This document shows, one piece after another, positions 1-8,773 of a DNA stretch of 64,000 bases. The notes below the pieces were generated by a model, which did not search any database, was not told the DNA's origin, and saw only the letters and a list, made by a program, of their open reading frames with translations. The translations under genes were made by a program, and so were the position numbers. How positions within the stretch are numbered: the first letter of the stretch is position 1; each line of letters starts with the position of its first letter. The DNA comes from Oligoflexus sp. (GTDB lineage Bacteria; Bdellovibrionota_B; Oligoflexia; Oligoflexales; Oligoflexaceae), in contig NZ_DASTAT010000063.1 in NCBI RefSeq assembly GCF_035712445.1, positions 124,001 to 188,000 on the forward strand. Direction: 5' to 3'.

Positions 1-125
1 GACATCCTCGTCACAGCATCGTCTTTGGGAGGTGGACAAGCCGAAGTTCTCTCGCCATACTGACCCGCAGACCAGGACCCTGAAAGTTAGGGACGAAAAA
101 AGATCCGGGAGGATTACGAGATATC
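1..125 (+). other. Window edge and aroA leader
   Basis: The frame beginning at base 1 is open for 20 codons to a TGA at 61-63 and could be the C-terminus of an upstream gene, but the other two forward frames are also open here, so this is weak. A purine-rich GGGAGG lies at about 107-112, roughly 13 bases before the aroA ATG, a long but usable ribosome binding site spacing. No promoter is obvious. Confidence 0.2.
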
Positions 126-1463
126 ATGACGAAGTCCAACGTCACCCCCAAGCGCACCGTACAAGCCTCGCCTTCAGCTTTTCCCAACGACGCGACCGTT
201 CTTTGCGGTCGCGATAAATCCTTGACCCATCGCGCGGTGATGTTCGCAGCCCTGGCTCGCGGCGAAACCATCATCCGTGAACCATTGCTCGGCGCGGATT
301 GTCTGTCAACCATGAGTTGTTTCCGGGCCCTTGGTGTTCAGATCGAAGCCCTCGATTCGCGTAGCATTCGGGTCCGTTCGGAAGGTTTTTCCGCCTTCAA
401 GAATCCTTCGGTCGATCTGGACTGCGGCAACAGCGGAACCACGGCCCGACTGATTTCTGGGATTTTAGCGGCGCAGCCCGGACTGAAAGTTCGTCTGACC
501 GGTGACGCCAGCCTTTCCAGTCGACCCATGCGCCGCGTGGTGGACCCCTTGCGCCGTATGGGAGCCATGATCGAAGGTCCTGAAAAGGGCAATTTTCTGC
601 CGCTCACCATTCAAGGACAAAAACTTCACGCCGCCGCGCATGAAGTCGACAAGGCTACGGCCCAGGTGAAATCAGCCGTGCTCCTGGCCGGCCTTTTCTG
701 TGAGGGCGAAACATCCGTGCGCCTGCCCGCAGGTTCCCGCGATCATACCGAACGCATGCTGCAGAGGATGGGCGCGAAACTTGTGACCGAAATCAAGGAC
801 GGTTGGGAATTGGTCCGTGTCACAGGTCCTTTCGCTCCACCGCCCGGACGCTATATGATTCCCGTCGATCCATCGTCGGCCGCATTTTTTTGCGTGCTCG
901 GACTTCTGCGCAAAGGAGGAACGCTCCGTTTGCCGGAAGTTTTGGACAATCCCACGCGGACCGGCTTTCTGAAAGTGCTGCAGCGGATGAGTCCGGCGCT
1001 GACTCTGACGCCTGATAACGATCAGCGCTTTGTGGAACCTGTCATGCAGATCACGCTGCAGGGTGGCAGCGTCCTCCGTCCGACCGATATTGAAGCGGCC
1101 GAAGTTCCCACCCTGGTCGATGAGATTCCCGTCCTCGCCGTGGCCGCAGCTTTTGCGGATGGTCCCTCGACTTTCCATGGTCTGGAAGAGCTGCGCGTCA
1201 AAGAAAGCGACCGACTCAGCAAGACGGCCGAGCTTCTGCGACTCGCCGGGGCCGAGGTTTCCGTCCAGGGTGACTCGCTTAAAATCGGCGGGCGCCTCCG
1301 TGAGGTTCAGCCTTTCACCTATGATTCAGTCGGTGATCACAGACTGGCCATGGCTGCGGCAATCATGGCTCGACGCAGCAAAAAGCCCTGTTGTATTTTG
1401 GATTCGGAATGTGTAGGTGTTAGCTTTCCTGACTTTTATGAGATGCTGGACAGTATCGTTTGA
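126..1463 (+). CDS. aroA: 3-phosphoshikimate 1-carboxyvinyltransferase (EPSP synthase)
   Basis: Joins phosphoenolpyruvate to shikimate-3-phosphate in the sixth step of the cytoplasmic shikimate pathway to aromatic amino acids. The 445-residue product has family-typical length and the expected motifs: DKSLTHR near residue 30 (shikimate-phosphate/PEP binding), CGNSGTTAR near 100, DPSSAAFF near 250, LRVKESDR near 360 and DHRLAMA near 410. The N-terminus carries about 20 residues more than many homologues. The ATG at 126 is the first good start, with GGGAGG some 13 bases upstream. cmk follows after 24 bases on the same strand, a common bacterial pairing, so the two are probably cotranscribed. Function is assigned from the family; the motifs are seen directly. 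Confidence 0.97.
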   Translation: MTKSNVTPKRTVQASPSAFPNDATVLCGRDKSLTHRAVMFAALARGETIIREPLLGADCLSTMSCFRALGVQIEALDSRSIRVRSEGFSAFKNPSVDLDCGNSGTTARLISGILAAQPGLKVRLTGDASLSSRPMRRVVDPLRRMGAMIEGPEKGNFLPLTIQGQKLHAAAHEVDKATAQVKSAVLLAGLFCEGETSVRLPAGSRDHTERMLQRMGAKLVTEIKDGWELVRVTGPFAPPPGRYMIPVDPSSAAFFCVLGLLRKGGTLRLPEVLDNPTRTGFLKVLQRMSPALTLTPDNDQRFVEPVMQITLQGGSVLRPTDIEAAEVPTLVDEIPVLAVAAAFADGPSTFHGLEELRVKESDRLSKTAELLRLAGAEVSVQGDSLKIGGRLREVQPFTYDSVGDHRLAMAAAIMARRSKKPCCILDSECVGVSFPDFYEMLDSIV

Positions 1464-1487
1464 CCAAGATATTTTTCGGGAGATTGC

Positions 1488-2198
1488 ATGACGTCGTCCG
1501 CCCCTTCATCCCGAACTTGTAAAATCGTAGCTGTCGATGGTCCTGCAGGATCGGGCAAGAGCAGCGTCTGTTCGGAAGTCTGCCGGCAACTCGGCTGGAC
1601 CTACGTCAACACCGGTTTTCTTTATCGCTCGATCGCTCTGATTGCGCGGCAAAGAAATCAAGGCCTCGAAGACAATGAAGCCCTGCGTGGGATCATCAAT
1701 GAGTTCTGTGAAGCCCTCCAATGGGATCCGACGACCCAGGCCGTGGGCTTTCATGGTCAGAATTTAACACCTCAGCTTTATACCGACCAGGCCGGCAAGG
1801 ACGCCAGTTCGATTGCCAAGAACCCTTTGGTCCGTGAACTCCTTCTGCCGCTGCAAAGACGCCTGACGCTGCAATCGCCGGTTGGTGCTATCGTGGATGG
1901 CCGTGACATTGGAACGGTGGTCTTTCCCGATGCGGATCTGAAGATCTTCATGACCGCGTCCCTGGAAGTGCGCGCCTTGCGCCGCATGGGCCAGCTGCAG
2001 GAAGGGCAAAAACCTGATCCCGCGGAATTGGAAGCGATCAAGACCAGCATCCTGCAGCGCGATCAGCAGGACGCCAAACGCGGAACAGCGCCTTTGATTC
2101 AGGCGCCGGACGCCATCGTTTTTGATACGAGCGATCTGGATATCAAAGGGTCGATCGCGGCCATGATCCAGCTGATTCGGAACCACATTCCTTCATAA
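1488..2198 (+). CDS. cmk: Cytidylate kinase
   Basis: Phosphorylates CMP and dCMP with ATP in pyrimidine nucleotide recycling. The 236-residue protein opens with a P-loop (DGPAGSGKSS, residues ~16-25), then YVNTGFLYRSIA for the acceptor-binding part, and has the diagnostic VDGRDIGTVVFPDA segment near residue 140 followed by a LID-like RRMGQLQEGQ region. Length matches the family. GGGAG sits 7 bases before the ATG. It follows aroA closely on the same strand. In many genomes rpsA comes next, but here the following gene is unrelated and on the opposite strand, so the cluster ends here. Confidence 0.96.
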   Translation: MTSSAPSSRTCKIVAVDGPAGSGKSSVCSEVCRQLGWTYVNTGFLYRSIALIARQRNQGLEDNEALRGIINEFCEALQWDPTTQAVGFHGQNLTPQLYTDQAGKDASSIAKNPLVRELLLPLQRRLTLQSPVGAIVDGRDIGTVVFPDADLKIFMTASLEVRALRRMGQLQEGQKPDPAELEAIKTSILQRDQQDAKRGTAPLIQAPDAIVFDTSDLDIKGSIAAMIQLIRNHIPS

Positions 2199-2227
2199 TC
2201 TCGCGCAACATCATCAGCAGCGGACGC

Positions 2228-2239
2228 GCCCCATGGGGC
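2228..2239. terminator. GC-rich palindrome between convergent genes
   Basis: GCCCCATGGGGC is a perfect 12-base palindrome in the 69-base gap where cmk (+) and the following minus-strand gene converge. It could form a short hairpin on either transcript, but no T-run follows on either strand, so termination is only a possibility. Confidence 0.25.
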
Positions 2240-2267
2240 ACTGAAAGCGGCTCATTCGAAGCCGCCG

Positions 2268-3221
2268 TCACAGGGCGCCGCCATCGACTTTTTCGGGCGC
2301 TTCGTCATGGGGTGATGGTTGCTGCTTTTGCGGAGCCGCGTCACGGGGCGCGGCCATAGGCTTTTGCAGGCTCCTGCGCCTTGCATGAAGGGGCGTGGGG
2401 CGCCGCGGCATCTGTTTGAGCGGGGCCGGGGCAGGAGCCTCGATGGGCTCTGTCTGCCTTAGGATTTGCTGCTGGCCGGACTGCAGAAGGGCGAGGGTTT
2501 CCTGCATGCTTTTGAGGGCCTCTTGAAAGCCCCGACTCTGCTCGTGCAAAGCTTTTTGAAACGCCGCCTGCGCCTCTTCCATCTTGCGCCGCAGACCCTG
2601 CTGAGCCACGAGGAGGGCACGGATGTCCTGATGAAAGCTACCGAGGAAGGCTCTTAATTCCTGCAGCTCTGCCTGGGAAAAAGCCAGGGTTTCCTTCTGC
2701 TGGATCAGATATTCCAGCACGCGGAGCTGCTGCTTATCCTGGCGGTCGCTGAGCCCTTGCTGGGTTTCCAGCCCATCCCGGATATCCTGAAAGCGCTGAA
2801 AACCGGCTTCATCCAGTTTATGCAGCTGACTTTTCAAAAGATCGGTGGAACGCTCCTCATACTGCAAAAGCTTTTCCTGCAGGACGACCAGAATATCACT
2901 GAAACGATCATCCAGGCTGTCGATCGCCTGTTCAATGGCCCGCGAGGAACTCTGGTGCGTGGCGGTCGCCCGGGTCCATTCCTGATAATCCCGCACGTCG
3001 GCTTCCCGATAAACCGGCCGCAGATAACGATCCCGCCGGATCCGCGCCACCCGCAGTTCCTTGCCGGAAATTTGCGTCAGCCGGGACCTTTTGATACCCA
3101 GAAATTCCATCACCTGATCGGCATCCCAATTGAACTCATCCACCAGATCCTCATCGCCCCTCAGGTTGATGATCATCGGCAGCTGTCGATCCTTTTGCGA
3201 AGGCGGAATTTCATGCTCCAT
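2268..3221 (-). CDS. Helix-turn-helix-like N-terminus with long coiled coil, function unknown
   Basis: The 317-residue protein is not assigned to a named family. Residues ~30-80 (from DADQVMEFLGIKRSRLTQ through VYREADVRDYQEW) resemble a MerR/excisionase-type winged helix that reads DNA. Residues ~90-260 are rich in Gln, Glu, Leu and Lys with heptad spacing, predicting a long coiled coil, and the last ~60 residues are rich in Pro, Ala and Arg. No membrane segment or signal peptide is visible. The ATG at 3221 has AAAGGA 8 bases upstream, overlapping the stop of the preceding exported-protein gene (11-base gap), so the two form an operon. A structural DNA-binding or polarity role is conceivable but unproven. 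Confidence 0.75.
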   Translation of the reverse strand: MEHEIPPSQKDRQLPMIINLRGDEDLVDEFNWDADQVMEFLGIKRSRLTQISGKELRVARIRRDRYLRPVYREADVRDYQEWTRATATHQSSSRAIEQAIDSLDDRFSDILVVLQEKLLQYEERSTDLLKSQLHKLDEAGFQRFQDIRDGLETQQGLSDRQDKQQLRVLEYLIQQKETLAFSQAELQELRAFLGSFHQDIRALLVAQQGLRRKMEEAQAAFQKALHEQSRGFQEALKSMQETLALLQSGQQQILRQTEPIEAPAPAPLKQMPRRPTPLHARRRSLQKPMAAPRDAAPQKQQPSPHDEAPEKVDGGAL

Positions 3222-3232
3222 CCAGGTGTCCT

Positions 3233-4588
3233 TTAGAAAAGTCGCGCGGCTTTGATGGCCCAGCGGTCCAGTGATTTGAACAGCTCAATATTTTTATAGT
3301 CCTTCTTGTTCTCGAAGAAAAGCTGGAACGACATGAAATGCTCGCCCTCGCGAAAACGGGTCAGGTCGAAATAGAGCCCAAGGTTCACAGGGCTTTCGAC
3401 TATGGGCCTTGTGTCGTTGTTGTTGCGCTTCTTCAGATCGTCGCCGTTGATATCCTTCACATAATACCGGGGGATATTGCCGTCCTGGAGCATCTGCTGC
3501 GACGGCCGCATCAGTACGTACATCATGCGATCCTCACCGATCAGGCTGGCCCAGTATTCCTTCTCGGGCTTCTCTTCCTTTTTCAGAAAATTGAGGAGCC
3601 CGCTGCCGACGCTCTCTTCCTCATAGGCTTTCATATTGGTGTTGAATTCATAGCGGCTGGGGCTTTCCCGCAGGGCGAAGCCGTAGTAAAAGCCGCTGCC
3701 GCGATTCAAGCTTTTGATCCCATCCAAAGGATTATAGATGATGGCAGGGAGGATGACGGAATTACTGAAAAAGCTGACCTCGGTATACATCCCCACTTCA
3801 AAGTTCAGCTTCAGGAACTGATAGATGAAGGTGACCCGCACGATGGTGCGCACAGGCCCGGTTTTAAAGGCTTCCAGGCGACTGTTCACCGAACGATGAT
3901 TCACCTGCAGGGTCAGAAAATACTTAAGGTCCGCCTTGGCATAAAAGGTCGAGGAGTCGATAAGCGGCACCTTGTCCGCACCCGGCACAGGCCCTGGTTT
4001 CACCATGTCGACGCCATTGACGACCAGATAATTTTTCTGATCAAAACGATAGCGATAGCGCGAGGTCATGATTTCACCCGACTTCAGATTGAAGACGACA
4101 TATTTCTGATCGACCTGGCCTGGCATATTCTGCAGATAAACCGCGACATAGACCGCACCTTCCGCGGTATCCGGCACCCCGGCCGGCGGCGTGATGCGAA
4201 TCTCAAAAACTGCGTGCGGGGTCTGCCCACTCGGCCAGGATTTGGGCGCACCCACCGGCCCCACGTCGTCGCCCATGAAACTCAGCTCGTCCAGATTATT
4301 GAAGACGTTGTCGCCGGTTTGCAGATTGGGCTGAGGCCCTTCGTTCAGGACGTAATCACCGATGCCATTGATTTCATCGATCTGAAAGGGAATGGGCACA
4401 GCTTCCCCCGTGGGGCCTGTGCGAAAAACGCGATAATTCCGGGTGGGGTATTGAGCAATGGCCCGCATTTTATGAGCCGGAATGACAATCGGGGCCCGAT
4501 GAATGCCAGCCTCCAGGGGCGCCATCCAAAAAAAGAGCCACAGAGCCAGCCCCAACTGCAGACGAGCGACCCAACCCGATTGTGCCAT
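3233..4588 (-). CDS. Exported protein of unknown function
   Basis: The start at 4588 is chosen over upstream in-frame ATGs because GGAGGG lies 6 bases before it and the product then begins with a clean Sec signal peptide (hydrophobic core LGLALWLFFWMAPLEAG). The mature part, about 425 residues, contains many short beta-strand-like stretches and no further membrane segment, suggesting a soluble periplasmic beta-rich protein. No catalytic motif is recognised. It opens a two-gene operon with the coiled-coil protein downstream. Substrate and role are unknown. Confidence 0.75.
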   Translation of the reverse strand: MAQSGWVARLQLGLALWLFFWMAPLEAGIHRAPIVIPAHKMRAIAQYPTRNYRVFRTGPTGEAVPIPFQIDEINGIGDYVLNEGPQPNLQTGDNVFNNLDELSFMGDDVGPVGAPKSWPSGQTPHAVFEIRITPPAGVPDTAEGAVYVAVYLQNMPGQVDQKYVVFNLKSGEIMTSRYRYRFDQKNYLVVNGVDMVKPGPVPGADKVPLIDSSTFYAKADLKYFLTLQVNHRSVNSRLEAFKTGPVRTIVRVTFIYQFLKLNFEVGMYTEVSFFSNSVILPAIIYNPLDGIKSLNRGSGFYYGFALRESPSRYEFNTNMKAYEEESVGSGLLNFLKKEEKPEKEYWASLIGEDRMMYVLMRPSQQMLQDGNIPRYYVKDINGDDLKKRNNNDTRPIVESPVNLGLYFDLTRFREGEHFMSFQLFFENKKDYKNIELFKSLDRWAIKAARLF

Positions 4589-4686
4589 CTTTGTCCCTCC
4601 ACTCCGCTCCATGATCTGGGCCATGGAATCAGGACGTATTTTAACATGAAATGGGGGAGGCCTGTTCAAATCCGGCTCATAGGCCC

Positions 4687-5595
4687 TTATTTCCAGGTCT
4701 TCATATCCCGGGTGAAGCGCGTGATCGCGTCATCCATCACGTCATGCGGCTTCAGACGGCGCCTTGTGATCGCATAGATATTCTCTTTGATATTTTTCGG
4801 GCGGTAGATGACCTCAAGCTTTCGGGCCTTTAATTCGTCCTGCACGACGACCTGGGGCACCAGAGCGCAGCCCTCACCGGAAAGCGCGAGGAGGCGCAGC
4901 ATGGCCATGTCCTCGATCTCGCCCAGGATCACAGGACTGACCCGGTGCTGGACGCAAAAATGTTCCCATTCGTTACGGATGCGGCTTTCCAAAGTGGGCA
5001 CGAAACAGGGCAGGCCGTCCAAGGCCTTGGGCCAGTCCTCTTTCGGATTTTGGAAACGCTTATGCCCGACAAGGTCGACCGGGAGTTCGGCCAGTCTTTG
5101 GTTGAAGATCTCCTGATCCTGATCGCTGCGGACGGGCATATTGGAAAGGACAACGTCGAGGTCATGACTGTGGAGCTGCCGCACCAGCTCGCTGAGCGAG
5201 CCCTCGGTCAGTCGAATGCGGATGGAACGCTCAAAAATCAGGGGTTTGACGAAGGCATACTGAAGGTTCTTCGACATCGAATTCAGGGCCCCGATTCGCG
5301 CCAGCTGCGGTTTGGCCGAAGGCCCTTCGCTGGTCGTCAGAACTTCGTAAAGCTCCTGCCCCGATGTGAAGATGGTATTCGCATACTCCAGCGCGATCTT
5401 GCCCGCTTCAGTCAGCACCAGGCTGCGGCCCTGACGCGTGAAAAGTTTTTGGCCGAAGGACTCTTCAAGGGCCTTGATTTGTCCGCTCAGATTGGACACG
5501 GAAAGCCGCAGGCGTTTGCCGGCCTTCGTCATGCTGCCGTCCCTGGCGATGGTCCAAAAATAATAAAGGTTATGATAATTCAGCCACTTGTCCAT
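4687..5595 (-). CDS. nhaR: LysR-family transcriptional regulator, NhaR type
   Basis: The 302-residue protein begins MDKWLNYHNLYYFWTIARDG, close to the N-terminus of NhaR, the sodium-responsive activator of nhaA in enterobacteria. The LysR helix-turn-helix spans residues ~8-65 (GSMTKAGKRLRLSVSNLSGQ, then ALEESFGQKLFTRQGR) and the effector domain covers ~90-300. The ATG at 5595 is preferred over a longer in-frame start because GGGGGA lies about 7 bases before it and the NhaR family starts here. No NhaA antiporter gene is adjacent, so the target in this organism is open. Its 5' leader abuts the duplicated icd 3' end, suggesting this gene once lay directly downstream of icd. Confidence 0.88.
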   Translation of the reverse strand: MDKWLNYHNLYYFWTIARDGSMTKAGKRLRLSVSNLSGQIKALEESFGQKLFTRQGRSLVLTEAGKIALEYANTIFTSGQELYEVLTTSEGPSAKPQLARIGALNSMSKNLQYAFVKPLIFERSIRIRLTEGSLSELVRQLHSHDLDVVLSNMPVRSDQDQEIFNQRLAELPVDLVGHKRFQNPKEDWPKALDGLPCFVPTLESRIRNEWEHFCVQHRVSPVILGEIEDMAMLRLLALSGEGCALVPQVVVQDELKARKLEVIYRPKNIKENIYAITRRRLKPHDVMDDAITRFTRDMKTWK

Positions 5596-5610
5596 GCTGT
5601 TCCCCCACGA

Positions 5611-5705
5611 AAAAGGATACAGCCTCGACTGAATTTCAAACAGAACAAAAAGCCGGCTCAGTTTTCGCCCTGAGCTTGGGTGAAGGCCGGCTTGTCTTCG
5701 ACTTC
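5611..5705. repeat. Direct repeat R1: detached copy of the icd 3' end
   Basis: Bases 5655-5705 match 9305-9355 at 49 of 51 positions, and 5611-5632 match 9279-9300 at 21 of 22, in the same orientation. On the minus strand the copy encodes EVEDKPAFTQAQGEN and a stop, the C-terminus of the isocitrate dehydrogenase encoded at 9308-10759 with one Lys-to-Gln change. An ATG at 5717 makes it a 19-codon reading frame without a ribosome binding site. R1 has 22 bases between its two blocks where the icd-linked copy has 4; the added bases complete a terminator. Confidence 0.9.
5640..5693 (-). terminator. Intrinsic terminator inside the detached icd 3' end
   Basis: Arms AAGCCGGC (5650-5657) and GCCGGCTT (5686-5693) pair perfectly and enclose a smaller CTCAG/CTGAG hairpin. 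Read on the minus strand the stem is followed by TTTTTGTT. It lies about 90 bases after the stop of the minus-strand gene ending at 5780 and would end that transcript. In the ancestral arrangement it may have been the terminator of icd itself. Confidence 0.6.
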
Positions 5706-5779
5706 TCGAAGGGCCATGACTAAGAATTCGATTTCGTACGAGTATCAAGCTATCCGTTGATCCTGAAATCGCCCTTTCC

Positions 5780-8536
5780 TCACGGCGGTGCGCTGGTATT
5801 GAAAGCTCTGGTGTTAACAGAAGTTGGCCAGCCCGTAAAGCTCATCGTTTGGCCTGCGATGGGCATAAGAAAGCTCGCCATAATGGAGTTACTGCTCAGT
5901 CCTGCCACTGTATCGAAAGTTGAGGCTGTATACCCATTATCCGTCAAAGCACTGGCCTGAAGGTTAGCTCCCTGGGCGATGGATTTATAGCCAGCCGAAC
6001 TTTCCCAATAATTGTTGTCCAATGAGAGCTGGAGGCCATTGCCATAGTTGAAATTGCAGGAGACCGCTTCATCCGCTTCGGTATTCGCGTTATTAGGCGC
6101 CAGATGCAGGGTCAATCCCCTGCATCCTGAGCTGCTATCACCTTTACAGTAGATATTGTTAGCGTCAAGGCTGGCATTGACATAGTTGTCAACGGAACAG
6201 GATGGACTTGAACTCCAGCAACCGTGATTACCATTGTCAGAAGTCCCGCATTCCTTGCCCTGAGCATAGAACAGATCACAGTAAGTACCTGGACTATTGC
6301 CACAGTCGATGGTCAGCTTGTTCGCTGAAAACTGAACAGCTCCCGAATCAGAGCTTCCGCCTGTGATCAAGGCCTTGCTTACCTTTATGACATTCTGTTG
6401 GTAAATGACGCTCGCTGTCGAGTAATGGGTACTCATGTCAGCATATTCACAGTTTAAGGTGGATTGGCTGACTGTCGTTGTTCGATTATTCCTACTGTAT
6501 AGGGGGCGGCGACACTCACTGATTGAAAGACCTGTTAGATTCAAATCCGTGCTTCGCCCAGAATCTATCAAAAGGGTCGTGCCCTTCCCGGCAAAGCTGT
6601 TCTGAGCATAACCAAGAATGTCAGCATTATTACCCCAGCTCAGCAAGCCATCGTAGTTCGCGGCCAACTCATGGGAAGTGAATTGATTGCCCGTGACCGT
6701 CGTATTCGCTGCCGTTCCTGACTGCTTCACACCAGCCGAGAAAGTTCCCGAGTTATTGATGAAACTGGTGTTGCCGTCCCCCTCACTGACGCTCAATCCA
6801 GTTTCCCAGGCATTGAAAGTATTATGGCGGACCATGAGGTTATCCAAACCAGTCTTATAGATGGCTCCAGTTGTGGTATTGGTGCAACCGCTGCCGTCGA
6901 ACTCATTATATTCAACCAGGCCACCATTCAGTCTGATCTGACGAATGGATCGGAACTTCACATACCGTATCAGGTTGCCAGCCGTGACTCCGGGAGGGGC
7001 TCCATTGAAAAGAAGCTCCATACCGCCCCCAGGCATGCAGCTTCCTGTATTGAGCGTTACCGTCCTGATGGTCACAGGGTCGGCCGCACTGCCCTCGAAA
7101 CGGACAGGCCCGTTGAATTTAACGGACAGATTATCATCGACAAAGACCGTGGCTCCCGCCTCAATCGTCAGGCGTCCCTTGAAAATAAGGGATTCGGCAC
7201 CTTGTTTGAACCAGAAGGGACTCTGCCCCTTCTTGAGCACGACGTCGTCTGTGTAAGTTGTGGCGTAAACAATAGTGCGTCCCGTACTTGCCAGGTTGAT
7301 GTTATCCTGCACCACTGTCGATTCACGTCCGGCGTAATCACGAACTTTGGCATAAACGATCTTCGCACCATCACTGCTGCTGAGCTGCCAGTCGAGGCGG
7401 CTGTTAAACGACTGCTTATCGCTCTCCTGGAAACTATTGGAAATGTTGCTGAAAAGAACCTCTGCTAGACCCGAGCCACTATCCGCAGCAAGCAAATCGA
7501 TGGAGACGCTGCGGGCAGCGCTTTGCTCCCATCCATTGAGAATTTGAATGCTGCTGAGCGTAGGAGCCTCTGTATCCACCAGGATGCTGTCGCTGTAGGG
7601 TGAGCTTTCCAGTCCGTTGAGATCAGAGAACATGACGTAAAGTTTTTTAGCCCCATCGTTCTCAAAGGTCCACTCGTAGGTTCTTGCCACAGGAACCCAG
7701 TTGCGATTCAAAAAGGAAGGTTCATCAGAGATCTTCATGAGCGAACTGTTCTTGTCAAAACTGATGTCGAGAAGCACCTTACGACTGAGCGACAGCTTTT
7801 CCGTTCGACCCGCGATGCTCGGAGTCATGTCTGAGCGAATGGACAAAGCACCTTCAGGGCCATTGGACAAAGAAAGCGGGAGCTCCCCTAGATCGACTGT
7901 TTCACCGGACTTGATCTCCACTTCCAGGCTTAGGATGGCAAAGCCGGTGTGCTGCGCTTTCAGAGTGAGCGTTCCCTCAGGAAGTCCGGCCAGAGTAAAG
8001 GCTCCGTTTTCATCCGTCTTGGCGATGTAGGAGGTTCCCGGAATATAGACGTCGGAGCCTGTAAGATCCAGATTATTGGCATTGTCAAAGAACGTTACCT
8101 TGCCACTGACAGCACCAGACTTTTTGAACTCATGCGCTCCCAGCTGATTGGTTTCCTTATGGCGAACCACAACGTCCTTGAACATCTTTGCGTATTGAGC
8201 TGGGCCTTCCGTTAGGGATGTTCCATCGCTGGACGTCACGATTACGTTCAAAGTGCCCGGCAGAACATTGTCGAGGACAAACGAACCATCCCCAGAAGTG
8301 GTGCCTACAATTTCCGGGTGATTCTGGACCGTGATATTGGCATTCGCAACAGAAGACGCTGATGCGCCTTCGGAAACCATAAGGGTACCGCTGATCGTTC
8401 CACCAACGCTGGCAGACCCGACTTCCACGACGCGGCTCGATGAGCTGTTGGAGTCACTGCAATTGCTTGGCCCCAAGACCCCCAAGACCCCCAAGACCGC
8501 TACAAGAAAAAGATTCGATTGGTATTTTGCTAGCAT
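5780..8536 (-). CDS. Large exported surface-type protein with carboxypeptidase-regulatory-like repeats and a beta-helix-like region
   Basis: The 918-residue protein begins with a hydrophobic export signal whose core is VAVLGVLGVLG followed by PSNC, a poor lipobox, so lipidation is uncertain. Residues ~45-230 hold two carboxypeptidase-regulatory/CNA-B-like units (ANITVQNHPEIVGTTSGDGSF and SGAVSGKVTFFDNANNLDL regions). Residues ~250-430 look like Ig-type folds (AADSGSGLAEVLFSN). From ~440 onward, short alternating strands with many Asn, Ser, Gly and Thr (IRYVKFRSI, VEYNEFDGSG, VRHNTFNAWE) suggest a right-handed beta-helix. No catalytic motif is recognised. Adhesin or surface-binding activity is an inference. 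It occupies most of the segment between the icd repeats, with a terminator at 5640-5693. Confidence 0.8.
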   Translation of the reverse strand: MLAKYQSNLFLVAVLGVLGVLGPSNCSDSNSSSSRVVEVGSASVGGTISGTLMVSEGASASSVANANITVQNHPEIVGTTSGDGSFVLDNVLPGTLNVIVTSSDGTSLTEGPAQYAKMFKDVVVRHKETNQLGAHEFKKSGAVSGKVTFFDNANNLDLTGSDVYIPGTSYIAKTDENGAFTLAGLPEGTLTLKAQHTGFAILSLEVEIKSGETVDLGELPLSLSNGPEGALSIRSDMTPSIAGRTEKLSLSRKVLLDISFDKNSSLMKISDEPSFLNRNWVPVARTYEWTFENDGAKKLYVMFSDLNGLESSPYSDSILVDTEAPTLSSIQILNGWEQSAARSVSIDLLAADSGSGLAEVLFSNISNSFQESDKQSFNSRLDWQLSSSDGAKIVYAKVRDYAGRESTVVQDNINLASTGRTIVYATTYTDDVVLKKGQSPFWFKQGAESLIFKGRLTIEAGATVFVDDNLSVKFNGPVRFEGSAADPVTIRTVTLNTGSCMPGGGMELLFNGAPPGVTAGNLIRYVKFRSIRQIRLNGGLVEYNEFDGSGCTNTTTGAIYKTGLDNLMVRHNTFNAWETGLSVSEGDGNTSFINNSGTFSAGVKQSGTAANTTVTGNQFTSHELAANYDGLLSWGNNADILGYAQNSFAGKGTTLLIDSGRSTDLNLTGLSISECRRPLYSRNNRTTTVSQSTLNCEYADMSTHYSTASVIYQQNVIKVSKALITGGSSDSGAVQFSANKLTIDCGNSPGTYCDLFYAQGKECGTSDNGNHGCWSSSPSCSVDNYVNASLDANNIYCKGDSSSGCRGLTLHLAPNNANTEADEAVSCNFNYGNGLQLSLDNNYWESSAGYKSIAQGANLQASALTDNGYTASTFDTVAGLSSNSIMASFLMPIAGQTMSFTGWPTSVNTRAFNTSAPP
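8471..8497. repeat. Three perfect 9-base tandem repeats in a signal-peptide coding region
   Basis: CCCCAAGAC occurs three times in a row. On the minus strand it encodes VLG repeats in the hydrophobic core of the large exported protein's signal peptide. A related CCAAGACCCCC lies at about 8580-8590 in the leader of the same gene. Gain or loss of units stays in frame and would change signal-peptide length. Confidence 0.9.
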
Positions 8537-8635
8537 CGTCCATCCCAGGCCAGGCCGGCCATCACAAGGTCACGAACACACCAAGACCCCCATCGGTCCA
8601 GACTGATTAAAAAAAAGCGGTCTTTTGGAATTTTG

Positions 8636-8662
8636 CACAAGCTCGCACCTGGTGAGCTTGTG
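8636..8662. promoter_or_regulatory. Inverted repeat upstream of the large exported protein
   Basis: CACAAGCTC (8636-8644) and GAGCTTGTG (8654-8662) are perfect 9-base arms around a 9-base spacer, about 100 bases upstream of the minus-strand start at 8536 and between divergent genes. It could be an operator or an RNA hairpin; no T-run follows on the plus strand. The regulator is unknown. Confidence 0.4.
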
Positions 8663-8773
8663 AAGCAGGCTAACCTGTTAGGGTTGAATAGGATTTCTAA
8701 AGCTTACTTTTCAGTCACAGTTGAAAGAGCCGCAGGAAAAAGTGCGGGGCGGAGCCGCGCTCCTAGGACGTGA

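Noticed and set aside
3338..4777. 479-codon plus-strand frame
   Set aside because: Antisense to the exported protein at 3233-4588, whose signal peptide and ribosome binding site are clear; the opposite frame has no recognisable domain.
8471..8497. CRISPR-like array
   Set aside because: Units are 9 bases, contiguous and coding; no spacers and no cas genes.
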